Positions 47,176-58,560 of a DNA stretch of 64,000 nt are shown in pieces. The stretch spans positions 5,268,521 through 5,332,520 of the forward strand of contig NC_037273.1 in the NCBI RefSeq assembly GCF_000002425.4, written 5' to 3'. This stretch comes from Physcomitrium patens. Taxonomy: Eukaryota > Streptophyta > Bryopsida > Funariales > Funariaceae. The position numbers and the translations under genes are program-made. The notes under the pieces are model-generated. The model was not told where the DNA came from. It was given only the letters and a program-made list of their open reading frames with translations, and did no database searches. The stretch's first letter is position 1. Each line of letters opens with the position of its first letter.

Positions 47176-47530
47176 AAGATAGATAAATAGAACTATAGTT
47201 AAATTTTTGTATAAAGATGAGCTTTTGAAAAGAGATTGTCGATTTTCTTTGAAGTTATTGAAAACCTAATCTACCAGCAAATAGTTAGCTATGATTTGGT
47301 ATAGCTAAAAATATTAGAATTTTTTTAGATATTTTAAAAAGCCTTATGTACAAACCTTCTTAAATTTAAAATGATTTATTAGTATAATATCTTTTTGATA
47401 TTATAATATTCATTTGTCTTCTACTTTTAAGATTAAATAACTTATTGAAACTTGGCCAATAAGTTAAAACTAAACTCTCTACAGCTAGGTATCTAATGCA
47501 TTCCCAGATAGAAAACCATGTAATATAACA
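45893..47530 (+). mobile_element. 1.6-kb LTR-like unit, copy L
   Basis: Starts TGTTGTGTTGTGGTTCGGC and ends CCATGTAATATAACA, so it has TG...CA ends. The whole length matches the reverse complement of 60658-62247 in order, including TTTTGGTAGCAAAAAGAG, AAGATATCCATATGGATGAATGGA-like wording, TTTTGGATATAAT(G/A)CA and CTAAACTCTCTACA. No coding frame. Contains (TA)n at 47130-47173. Best read as a solo LTR; no target duplication seen. Confidence 0.6.
47130..47173. repeat. (TA)n microsatellite in copy L
   Basis: About twenty-two TA units. Copy R has a CA/TA microsatellite at a similar place (60988-61047). Confidence 0.9.
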
Positions 47531-48074
47531 ATCGACATATAGATTTATACTAATAATTACTTATATGATTAGATAGAAGTATGTAAATATAGATTAATTT
47601 TATAAAGTCTTTTAGATAAGCTTCTTGGAAGCTTCATAGATATAGTTTTGACTTTAGATGTGCTTGTAGGTTAGAAACTTGGCTAATAAGGTAACCATGT
47701 GTTGGTAGCTTGTAGAACAATTTAACTCTGTATAATAGCTTGTGGAACAAGCTAACTATGTGGTGCATATATAGATAACTTGCCTTGTAAGTTAAGACAT
47801 GTGGCTAATAAAGTCAACATGTTTTGGAAGTCCTATAGGATATTGCCACATAGCTACTCGTTAAGAATATATGTAGAGGAAAGAGTGAAGCCTTCTTCAC
47901 TCTTATCAATACCTTTCTAGTCTTTAGTCTTGTTTCAAGACTTTCTAGTCTTTTTGTTTTTATTAATAGCCATTCAAATTCAATATTATATCATCTTAAA
48001 GTGACTTTCTAATTCCTTTAAGTGACACAAGTCTCTATTGAGGATTTTCTTTCTTTGAGATCCATGTCCTTGAC

Positions 48075-49090
48075 AATAGATTTGTAACTATTGCATATCT
48101 TCATAAACTTTTAAATACTCTTAGAGTAGAAATTTTATGCATTATCAACTTCAGCCATGGAAACATAAATCCTTTGTCTATGGAAAAAGTTCAAAATCTA
48201 TGCCAGAAAATTGTGTAGTTGAAAGAAGCAAGTAGATCGACCTTACAACCAAATCTAAGAAGTTTTTCTTCTGCAAGTTTGATGGAGACATACATTAGTA
48301 TGCTTAATAAGGTTGATGAAATGAGATCAAAATTTCAAGGTATTTTATAACAAGTGAAGTTCTAACTAAGGTTGCATCCTTTCTAATACTTTGATGGATT
48401 TACTCAAGTTGGATTCATAGATGCACTTTTATCTTGAAGTTTTTTTTGTTGATTTGTATTGTTAATAGAAAATGATTTATAAATCTTTTATAATTTGAAT
48501 TCATTTCTAAAAATATTTATGGTTACATTCAAAGATAGTGATCAAGAAAGAGTAGCCAAGACCAAATTCTTATCTTTACAACAAGGATTATGATTAGCTA
48601 TCATATATGTTGTTAAATTTCAAAACCTGACTTACAATGTGGATTAGAATAACAAAGCCTTCATCAATCAATTTTGATATAAGTTGAAGAATAATGTCAA
48701 AGATTTGTTATTAATAATGGCAAAAGTAAAATCTTTGAAATAATTTATTGATCAAGCCATTGCATGTCACAATCAATTATTTGAAAGGCATCAAGAATAA
48801 AGATTTGATTGAAAAAGAATAATTCAAGTGATAATAGTGGATTCTAAGTTTTCAAAAATTTATATATCAAGGCAGAAATCAATGTAAATTGATACAATAC
48901 ATATTAGATCTATCATTAAGTAGGAAAAGATTCAATGTTCTTAAGAGGATTTGTGCTTGTATTGTGGAGAAGCTAAGTATACTGTTCAATTTTGTCTAAA
49001 GAAGCAATAAAATTACAAAATGAAAAGCATGATTGCCAAAGATGATGATGTATTGAAAAATAAGTTTTCTAGCTACAATAAGCAGCATGC
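48075..49090 (+). pseudogene. E3 gag pseudogene lacking its N-terminus
   Basis: Starts at the RFVTIAYLHKL-type block; LTR end, primer site and first gag codons are deleted. The zinc knuckle near 48960-49000 keeps its cysteines but His has become Tyr (CAC to TAT). Confidence 0.7.
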
Positions 49091-49129
49091 GACTAGAATC
49101 ATGTGCAACATCTAATAAAGGTCCTATTA

Positions 49130-49510
49130 TCTCCTTAGATCCTTCACCTTGTTTTATAATAAATATGTATTTAGAACCTAAAGATCACAAAGTCTTTGCA
49201 TTATTAGATTTAAGAGCCTCATTTTATTTTATCAATAAAGATTTTGTTAAAAAATAAAAAATAACTTTAATAAAAAAACCTAAATCCATACATATAGAAG
49301 GTATAGATGATTGTTTGTTATCTTTTGGAGATATTACTCATGAAATTGTTTCTTTAGATGTAATAATTAAAGATCATAATAGTATAGTAATATTTAATAA
49401 GATAAGATCTCTCTCCAACCTAATTATTTTAGGATTATTATGATTAAAAAAATATAATCATAAAATAAATTGGATTTTTTGTAACTTTAACTTTTCTTAT
49501 AATTTAATCC
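49130..49510 (+). pseudogene. E3 protease remnant
   Basis: The active-site region reads LLDLRAS, the same double loss as in E1, in a CAG-to-TAA context. Confidence 0.65.
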
Positions 49511-49799
49511 AAATTTTCAATAGTGAAGAAGCAATAGATAAGCTTAGTATACTAAAATCCTTACTAGTAGATGTAAGAGCCTTATGCATGCAACAAAAGA
49601 AGGATAATCTTTTGCTATATATGCCACATCCGTTTTTGATAGTGAAAAGATATCAAGTGATATTTCTACCTAATATTAAGATTTTTGAGATGTTTTTGAA
49701 AAGAAAAATGTGGATATTCTTTTAGAACATCGACTCTATGATTGTTCAATTAATCTACAAAAAGGAGCTCAACTACCATTTAGACTGATCTACAACTTA

Positions 49800-50535
49800 T
49801 TACAAAATGAGTTGGCTGTACTAAATGAATATATTGATTAAAACTTGGCTAAGAACTTCATACGCCATTCAAAATCTCGAGCATGAGTTTTTATCTTATA
49901 TGTAAAAAAAAAGATAGATCTTTGTAGATGTGCATAGAATATTGAGGACTTAACAAGATTACCATCAAAAATAGGTATTCTTTATTTTTAATTTCAAGAC
50001 TTCTTGACTATTTTAATCAAGCAAAGATCTATATTAAAATAGATCTATAAAGAATATACAACTTCGTCTGCATTAAAGAAGGAGATAAATGGAAGTCTAC
50101 TTTTTGAACTAGGTATGGATATTTTGAATATAATATCATGCCTTTTACACTCACAATTGTACTAACTGCTTTTCAACATCTCATGAATGAAGTCTTTCAT
50201 GAATTTCTTAATAATTTTATTGTTTTTTATTTAAACAACATTCTAATCTATTCTAAGAATGAAAAAGAACATGAATTTTATGTTCGTCATGTGTTACAAA
50301 AACTTAGAGATGTAGGATTATATGCAAAGTTGAAAAAGTATATATTCAACATTACTCAAGTTGATTTCTTAGAATACATTATTTCTAATGAAGGATTAAT
50401 GATGGATCTTAACAAGGTTCAAACTATCATAGATTGGAAGGTTCCAAAAATTGTCAAAGATATGCAATATTTTTTGAGATTTGCTAATTATTATTGAATC
50501 TTCATTAAGAACTTTTTTCAAATTGTGGATCTTCT
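49800..50535 (+). pseudogene. E3 reverse transcriptase pseudogene, interrupted after the connection region
   Basis: A 119-codon open stretch (50138-50497) includes TAFQHLMNEVFHEFLNNF, then YLNNILIYSKN, where both catalytic aspartates have become Asn. LYAKLKKYIFN and WKVPKIVKDMQYFLRFANYY follow. It is then broken by the 1.37-kb insertion. Confidence 0.85.
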
Positions 50536-50540
50536 TATAT

Positions 50541-51907
50541 AGTGTTGTGATGTAACACAACTAATAAATAAAAGAGAGAAAAAAATTATATTATAAAAGA
50601 TCTTATTTTAAAATATTATAGAAAATATCTTAAAAAATAGATAATAATAAAAAAGATAGTAAATTAAAGAATAATATTCTTGTCTTTTTACAAAATAAGC
50701 TTCTATTTACTTTGTAGGGCCATAATTAAAACAAAAAAAAGTAGATTAGAAATGAAAATGATATAGGCATATATAAGAAAAAATTAGGAGTAGATTTTAT
50801 CAAAAATTACCTCAAGAAGCCAAGAATTGATATTTAGAAAAGACCAATTGTCAACCTGAGATACAAAACCATGCACCAACAATGACTTTGGGATTTTTTG
50901 AAAGATTAGAGAGTGTAATTTGAGAGCAAACTTGATAAGATTGCTATGAACATTAATTTTGTGTGATTTGAATTTGTAATGACTTTGTAAAAGTTTTACA
51001 AAGTCAAGGTTGTTTTGGATGGTTTGGATTTTTGATAAATAAAAAAGAATTGAAAAATGGAAAATTTTGGAAGTTTTATAGTAGATCTATAGATGAAAAT
51101 TCATAGGTTGGTGGATATAATTGTGCTTGATTTATATTATAAATTTAAATTGAATAAAATGATTAGATCAAAGTGTATAAAAGTTTTTGTGGGTTGAGGT
51201 TTCAAAAATTAGAGTTTAAATGTTAGTGAGTATTTTTAAGATTTTTAGCAAATTATTGATTGGATTAAAGTGAAAGTTTTTTTATGGAGGCTAGACTTGA
51301 TTTCCAATAATTTAAGTAAATTTTGGATGAAAATTAATAGTTCAAATGAGAAATATTGGCATTGGAAGTTTAATATTCAGATTGGAGTAGAAAGCTAGCC
51401 AACTTCTAAGCAGATTTTAGGATTTTTCTTCTATTTGGTAAGTTTAATTATCTTCAAATTTATTGCATTAGTTTTCAACTAAGAGATTGAAAAGTGTGTA
51501 AATTTTTAAGAAAGATCAATAATTTAATTAATAAATATTAGAATTCTAATTTTCTTAAAGATTTATCTAAGGTTTCATTTAGGATTTAGGATTTGTCTAG
51601 GGCTTGATTTAGGTTTAGGATTTGATCTAGGATTTAGTTAAGAACCATTAAGATTTTAATTAGGATTAAAATACGATCTAGTTAAGATTTATTTGAGATT
51701 TAATTAATATTTCTTTAGGATTTTTTTATGTTTCTTTTGTAATTTCTTTTAAATTTGATTAAATCTTGATTAACATTATTAAGATTTAATTAGATTTTAT
51801 ATAGGATTTTATTAGAGTTGTTAGGATCTTGTTGTTACAATTTCTTTTCTACATTCTATAGTCAAGTGTTTGATACATCTTTAAGCAAGACTTCACATAA
51901 TACAACA
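50541..51907. mobile_element. 1.37-kb LTR-like insertion between E3 RT and RNase H
   Basis: Starts (AG)TGTTGTGATGTAACAC and ends CATAATACAACA, so TG...CA. The flanking E3 coding sequence resumes in order on the right (GACATATAAAGACAAATTTGA matches E2 near 41170). Flanks ATATA (50537-50541) and ATGCA (51908-51912) could be a decayed 5-bp target duplication, though one extra G precedes the TG. No ORF. Related to 30157-30693. Confidence 0.6.
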
Positions 51908-52420
51908 ATGCATGACATATAAAGACAAATTTGAGTGGAACAAAGAAGCTGAAACATCTTTTGAAGCCTTGAAGATAGTATTTATTTCTATACCAATCTT
52001 ATCTCGAGTTGATTTTTTTAAGGTATTTTTCATAGAAAAAAATGTATCTAACTTTTTTATGCACGTTTTTTCATCATAAATGGAAGCAAATAATAAGCTC
52101 CATCTGATAGCCTTTCATTCCAAGAAATTTTCAATAGCCAAATTTAACTACGAGATCTATGATAAAGGATTTTTTATAATTAAAGATTCATTTTAAAAAT
52201 AACATCATTATTTGGAAGGCACTTCTAATTGAGTTATTGTATATATGGATCATAAAATATTAAGTATTTTATATCAACATGTGTTTTGAATCATTGTCAA
52301 ACTTATTAGAGTATAATTTTATCAAGATTTGATTTAAAAATCATCTCTAGATGTAGAAAATAACAAGGTTTATCAAATACCCTTTTTAGATGTTCTTATC
52401 TTATAACAAAAGAAGAAGAT
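51908..52420 (+). pseudogene. E3 RNase H pseudogene
   Basis: Readable blocks are FEWNKEAETSFEALK, then NYEIYDKGF and YMDHK. The first acidic catalytic region is degraded (EKNVSN in place of ETDAS). Confidence 0.7.
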
Positions 52421-52439
52421 AAAACTTTTGATCAATAAA

Positions 52440-53700
52440 GAATGATTCTCTTGAAGTTGGAGCATTTTTATCTTTAAGCAATAAAATCAATATTGACTGT
52501 TGATTTAATCTTTGTCAATATGTCTTTTGATTCTCTTATTCATAATATCAAGAATAATTCTTTTAAGTCTCATGATACTTTTAAATTTGAGTTTAAAAAT
52601 AATCTATTATATTTTGAGAGATAATTATATATTCTAGGAGATAAAGCTCAATTATGTCTTTTTGAAGCTCGTCATGTTTTTCTAATAGCTAGATATTTTG
52701 ATATAATAAAATTTTGGAGCTAATATATACAGATTTTTGATCGCTTCAAATGTAGAAGGTAGTCAAAGACTTTGTAAAATCATGTGATATTTCTTGAAGA
52801 TTCAAAACTTCTTGTCATTGATCTTATAGACTTTTTCAACCATTACTTGTTCTAGAATAATCATGGTCTTCTGTTTCTAAAGGATTTTTTTTGTAGGTCT
52901 TCTAATCTCAAGTTTATATGATTCTATATTTTTTTTATAGTAGATTATTTTATCAAGATGGCATATTTTTTATCATGTATAAAATCTATTATAAGTCAAG
53001 AAATAGCTAAGCTTTTTTTTCTTAATAATATCTATTGTTATCATGGATTATTCAAAGATATTGTATCAGATAAGAAGATTCAATTTATAGCAAGATTTTA
53101 GAGAGTCTTTTTTAAGATTTTAAAGGTGGATATGAAGCTCTCTTTAGCTTTTCATCTTTAAACTAATGGACAAATAAAATGAGTGAATAAAGTTCTGGAG
53201 CAATATTTGAGATATACCATCAATTATCATCAAGATGATTGAATAACTCTTTTACCATTAGTAGAGTTTGCATAAAATAATTTAATATATTCTTCAATTT
53301 AATAAACATTTTTTTTTTATTAATTATAGTTATCATCCATGACTTGATACTTTTAACTTTTTAAAAATTGATAAACTTGTAGCAAAAGATTTGGCAAATT
53401 ATTTATTAGATCTATATGCAATGATGAAGGCATAATTAAAAGAAGATCAAGAATAAAAAAAAGATCAATGCAGATGCCTATTGTAAGAAACAATAACAAT
53501 TCAATGCACGTGATAAGATATAATTATTTTTTTGTAATATCAAGACTATTCATCTTTGTGACAAGTTGGACTATTGTACGCTTTGACCTTTTCTTGTTTG
53601 TAAATAAGTCAATCTTATTATTTATCAATTACATCTATCAGATTCTATAGAGATTCATCTCATATTTCATAAATCTCTTTTTAAGTCATATAAAATAGTG
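52440..53700 (+). pseudogene. E3 integrase pseudogene
   Basis: Collinear with E2 integrase over the zinc-binding, core and C-terminal parts, with many stops and AT drift. Confidence 0.65.
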
Positions 53701-53714
53701 AATATTTTGGGAAG

Positions 53715-53858
53715 AAGACAAATGTCACTTCCTCCTATAGAAGTGGATAATAATCAAGAATTTGAAGTAGAAGAAGTCTTAGATTGAAGGTAACGCCAAA
53801 ATAGATTGGAATATCTTGCTCATTGGAATAGATATGATATTAGTAAATATACATGGAA
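53715..53858 (+). pseudogene. E3 chromodomain, split by E4
   Basis: IEVDNNQEFEVEEVLD, then RQNRLEYLAHWNRYD and KYTWN mark a chromodomain including its terminal Trp. The frame runs into the E4 LTR at 53859; the matching remainder restarts at 60319. Confidence 0.8.
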
Positions 53859-54363
53859 TGAAACATAACCGGTCTATCTCAAAAATCCAAGACCTTTTTA
53901 ATCTACCGCAACATAAAATTTTATTATGAGATAAGAAAAATTAGACTACAAAAAAACTGAATAAAACTAAATAGAGTGGAAAACAAAAGAAAAAATTAAG
54001 CAAACAAAAATAAATAAAAACTATACTAAACAAGAAGATACAAAACTAAATTTTATTAAGAGAAGATTCAAAGCCATACCTGATCAGATATCCCAAAAGG
54101 TCCTAGCCAGTCCTATTTATATCTTATTCCACCATCCTAAACTTTCTAGAATATTCTTAGGTAGTGGATTTCACATAGATAACTATCCTAAGTCTTTTTT
54201 AAAAGGTTCTATGATAGGTTCTACCTATTTAAGTATTGTAAACTCTTTCTAGAATGTTCTACAATAGATCCTACCTAATCCACTAATTTAACCTCAATTT
54301 TAAAAACTTCTATAGTTCTAATTATCTATCCTTATACAAATATCTTATTCATATCGTGTTACA

Positions 54364-54600
54364 ATTAATCCCACTCCATTAATACAAAACATCCTTATTT
54401 TGCTCTCAATGGTATCTCCAAATTGTATCTTGGCAATAAGTGAGGTTTTGTGCACATTTCCATGTTGCATCGTGAATGGGATAATCTTTCCAAAGAACTT
54501 TGTATTAAAATTATAGACATTCACTTCAATAGTAATGGTAGCAATATTCCAAAATACTGTTGATTTCATATTTCTATTAATCATCAACTACAACTAATGG
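54364..54600 (-). pseudogene. E4 C-terminal polyprotein tail
   Basis: An 80-codon frame next to the 3' LTR aligns with the E5 tail at 63612-63820 (shared F-G-K-x-I-P-x-T-M-Q and K-T-S-L-I words). It corresponds to the domain after integrase, too decayed to call a chromodomain. Confidence 0.55.
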
Positions 54601-54979
54601 TGTTGGTGGTTGGTATCAATCTGAAAAGTACTTTGGCTAGGTATGAAATTCTTTCAATTATGAAATATGAAAGATTGAATGGACTTCAATATGTGGCAGA
54701 AGCTCGAGGCAATATGCGACATCAAAAATTACTACAAAAATGTGAAAAGGTCCCAGCAATCAAGGTGTTAGTTTAAAAATTTGGATTGATATAATAAGTG
54801 GCAAGTTGGTATTGAAGAGTAACACTTGATCACCCTCTCGAAAGATCTTTTATTCCTAGTGGTTATCCACATATTATTTTTCTTGATTATGTATAGTAAA
54901 GAAGCAATACCATGACTTTTGTAATGTTATTATAAGCCATTGTATAAATTCATCTATTGTTGGGTTGTTGGTATTGATG

Positions 54980-55500
54980 GAACAATGGATAATTATTGGT
55001 GTAATTACATGCTGATTGGTATTAAAGAAAAATGGTGAATGATTGGTACTTGCTTTAATATTGTCATTGTAAGCAAATTCTCAAGGCATCAAGTATTCAT
55101 CCTAATCATTATGATGAACCACCACAAATGCTTGTATTATATCCTCCAAGGTTTGATTTGAATGCTCTATTTATCTATTTATTTGGAAATAGAAAGTTGT
55201 AGACATGACAAGTTGTGTGTCTAGTAGCTTGAATAAAGCTTGTCAAAAACTTCCCATGAAGCATGGATCCTAATCTAAAATGATGACATGAAATAATCCA
55301 TTATGACAAAAGACAGAATAAAAAAGGACTTGTGCAAGTGCTAAGGCATCAATATCTGAGCATATTGTGACAAAATGAAGTTGTTTTGAGAGTCAATCTA
55401 CAAAGATAGCAATCATGATATAATTATGAGGCATTTGCTATAAATACATAATGAGATCTATAGTCACTTGCTTCCAACATGTTGTAAGTAGCACAATTGG
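54980..55500 (-). pseudogene. E4 integrase core remnant
   Basis: On the minus strand a DDE-type core is readable: the KQLHFVTI block, NGLFHVIILD, then GSF-QALFKLLDTQL, and an E-H-S-N-Q-T-LEDIIQAFV block with the catalytic Glu. Stops interrupt it. Confidence 0.75.
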
Positions 55501-56639
55501 CTATAATAATTTAGGAGATTTTGCATTGCGTGCTTTATTACATTGACATGACTTGCAGGAACATATAAAGGCTTGAACATCACAACTCAATCCTGTCCAA
55601 AATCATATCCTTGAGATGCATTCTAGAATCTTCTCTCATTTCAGATATCCAAATATTAAGATTTAATGTCTTTCTTGAAGTATGAGCATCCAAAGTATAG
55701 TATTATAAAGTACATAAATTTACTTCTTGAAATAGAAGAAGCCATTACTAAGACTATAATCTTAATACTATATATTGCTCATCTTCAATCAATTGCTAAC
55801 CATCTTGAAATAAGCATCTTGATGTGTAACTTCCTTCCATTTCACTTCTTTTGTTAGATTTGAAATAATACTACTAATGGTAGCGATTTCTACCTCGTCT
55901 TTTGATTTATTTTTCAAATCTAATTTGTACAATAAGATGTCTGGCATAGTATGTTGTCACCTTTGCTTGTACTTAAGTTGGATATCAAAAAGTTGTAACT
56001 ATTCTTTTCAATGATGATGTCGTGATTTTATATTTTTCAGATACAAATTCTGTAGCAAGGGTCAATAGTGAGTTCAAATAACCATTGGCTTCTCCAATAG
56101 ATAGTGTCACCATAGCTTTATGATATGTACAATCGCTAATTGCTCTCGATTAGAGGTAGAGTAATTGCACTCTTTCTTTCTTAACTTCTGTGATTCATAT
56201 GCCATAGCTTGAAGGTCCCTACCAAAGTCTTGTTAAAAGATTGTTCCAATAGTAAAGACAGAAGCATCAATGTCAAGCGTACAAGAAAAGTTAAGATCAT
56301 GTAATTAGAATATTAGAGCAATAATAAGTGCATTCTTTAACTTGTGAAAGATGCTTTGTTGCTCCAATTTCCATTCAAATGGGGCACCTTTTTTTAATAG
56401 ATTTATCAATAAAGCAGCAATGTGAGCAAATTGCTAAACAAAACGACAGTAATATCTAGTAAGGTCTAAAAATGAATGAACTTCAAAAGGATCTTTAAGG
56501 GTTGGCCAATCCTCCATTGCTTTCATCTTATCTTGTTTTATATGTACATCTTTGAAAGACACCACATATCCCAAAAAGATTACTTTTGATTTTTAAAGTT
56601 CATATTTTGATTGCTTGCAATAAAAGGGACTATCTTATA

Positions 56640-56960
56640 ATTGATGTAGTACTTTTCATAGGTATTATTCATACTCTTCAGGAATTTTATTGTATATGAG
56701 GATATCATCAATGAAAAAAACTACATACTTATCTAAAAGATTCCAAAACTATTTATTCATGTGATCTATGAAAGAAGTTAGAGCATTGGTGAGGCTAAAG
56801 AATAAAACCAGCCATTCGAAATGTCTATAGCGTGTATAAAATGTCATCTTTTCTACATCCTTTCTTGAAATAGGTATTTTCTAATAGTGGCTCCAAAGGT
56901 CTAATTTATTAAAAATGGTCGCACCTTGAAGTTGGTCAAGAAGATCATCTATGCATTGTC
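56640..56960 (-). pseudogene. E4 reverse transcriptase, C-terminal part
   Basis: LLDQLQGATIFNKLDL, RYRHFEWLV and VVFFIDDILIYNK are readable on the minus strand; the FIDD catalytic box is intact. The FIDDIL form, unlike the YLDD of E1-E3, supports a separate clade. Confidence 0.8.
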
Positions 56961-57750
56961 AAGATAGAGAGAATTTGCCTCAAGAAAGCATTAGGCTCCT
57001 CGTTGCCACTAATTGCTCAATTAAGTCTTAAAATAAAGAAGACTAAGTTTTTATATATAAATATAATACTTTTAGATGTTATTACATCAAATATATAAGT
57101 CTTAAGTTCCCAACAACATCCAAAATATGATAAAATATCTAAATCCTTTAATATCCTTATGTAGTATTATTCCCAAACTTCAAAAACTCATATCCTCTAA
57201 TTGGACCATTCACACATATTCAAATTTTACATGAAGTAGTGATGTACTTCTAACAACTACAACAACAATTTTTAACTATAAATTCATTGCAGATCTTAAG
57301 ATATCACCAAAATCCTAACATAAGCTTCAAACCCTAGATTTTATATATTTGCATGAAATTTTCTTCATATCTCACAAATTAAGCACTTAAATTTCACAAA
57401 TTTTTTATTTATAGCTTTTTAATATAATAATCTATCTTCTTCAAAAGGTTTGAGCCAAAAATTTGTGAGATATGAAGAAAATTTCATCCCTCCTAATAAG
57501 CCTCCTACAAGTTAAGATTTTCATCTTTTGGCTCTAATCTCCTCTCAAGGCTTCATACTGAATATTTAGGTCCTATAATTTTTTTGAAATACTAGAAACA
57601 AAAAAATTAAAACTCAAAATAAAGATTCTTAAATCCACTCTCTTTAATTAATCTATTAATTATTCTAACACATACTAAGACTTATGAATATATTATATAT
57701 TATAACTAATTTTTACATACTGTAAGCAATTACAATATGACAACATGGAG
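56960..57750 (-). mobile_element. ~0.8-kb LTR-like insertion in E4 RT with a long perfect inverted repeat
   Basis: Separates two adjacent RT blocks (N-A-Y-P-P-P and I-D-D-L-L-D-Q-L). On the minus strand it starts near TGTTGTCATATTG and ends near CTTGACA/ATGCA. It shares a TAAGATATGAAGAAAAT-type segment with the L/R units. Contains the 27-bp inverted repeat at 57354-57486. Exact ends uncertain. Confidence 0.55.
57354..57486. repeat. Perfect 27-bp inverted repeat, 79-nt spacer
   Basis: Arm 57354-57380 is the exact reverse complement of 57460-57486 (27 of 27 positions). The arms contain TTCTTCATATCTCACAAAT. Striking inside an otherwise heavily mutated region. Confidence 0.9.
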
Positions 57751-57901
57751 GTGGATATGCATTCTTAACAGTTTGTTTGTTGAAACCTCGATAGTTGATG
57801 CAAATACAAAGTCGACTATCCTTCTTGGATATAAAGAATATATGTGTTCTCCATGGTGATGTGGTTTCTTCAATGAGATCTTTCTCCAAGAGTTCATCCA
57901 A
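57713..57901 (-). pseudogene. E4 reverse transcriptase, N-terminal part
   Basis: LLEKDLIEETTSPW, FISKKDSRLCICINYRGFNK and QTVKNAYPPP are the classic first RT blocks. Asp has become Asn in the I-D-Y-R-G motif (G-to-A). The insertion follows. Confidence 0.85.
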
Positions 57902-58149
57902 TGTCTTTCACAACTCTTCAAGTTCTTTTGGTGCTAGACAATAAATTGATTGACTTGATAGTTTGGCTCCAAGCAATAGTTCTATTTGAAAGGGGGCACC
58001 TCAATCAAGATGCAAGCCACTAGATAGGTCGATTGGAAAGACATTCTAATATTCCTATATAAGTTACTTTGTCCTTTTTGCTCCTCCAATTGTCTTGCCT
58101 ACCAATGATGTAAGATTTGAAACCACTATATATACTAATTATTTATGCT

Positions 58150-58560
58150 GTATTTATTTCTTCATAAAGCTTGTCCTTACAAGTAAATCTTTGGTTGCAA
58201 ATTATCTTTTTTCTTCACTTGATACAAAGGTACAAAGAGTCACCTTGTATCTACCATCTTTAAAAAAAATTGTCCTTGCTACTCAATCAACTTACTTATT
58301 TTTCATCTCTAATCATGGAATACCAAGCATAATATCATATCTTAGCTTTGTCACCTTAAACCTCTCTTTTAAGACACAAGTCTCAATCAACCTGAAGGTT
58401 TCTTTTGCACATGTTTTATTTAATATGTTTTCTTGGTCATCTACAAGGTATATACTTCTTCTCTTGATTTCTTTAGTTTTAATTCTAAGTCAATTAATAA
58501 TTTCAATAAAGATATAATTTTTCATAGAGCCAAAATCTATAAGTACTTGGCATGGTTATC
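58150..58560 (-). pseudogene. E4 protease remnant
   Basis: The minus strand reads V-D-F-G-S-M-K-N in the active-site region (Ser lost) and YDIMLGIPWLEMKNK, the conserved I-L-G-x-P-W-L block of Del/Tekay-like proteases. Confidence 0.65.

Larger units (their letters stand above)
47531..53858 (+). mobile_element. E3 (left part): decayed Ty3/gypsy chromovirus with nested insertions
   Basis: LTR 47531-48074 (its first bases lost at the junction with copy L), joined by deletion directly to gag at 48075. Protease is at about 49130-49510, RT at 49800-50530, an insertion at 50541-51907, RNase H from 51908, integrase to about 53650 and chromodomain to 53858, where E4 is inserted. It resumes at 60319. 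Stops are dense throughout. Strand and family are the same as E1 and E2. Confidence 0.82.
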
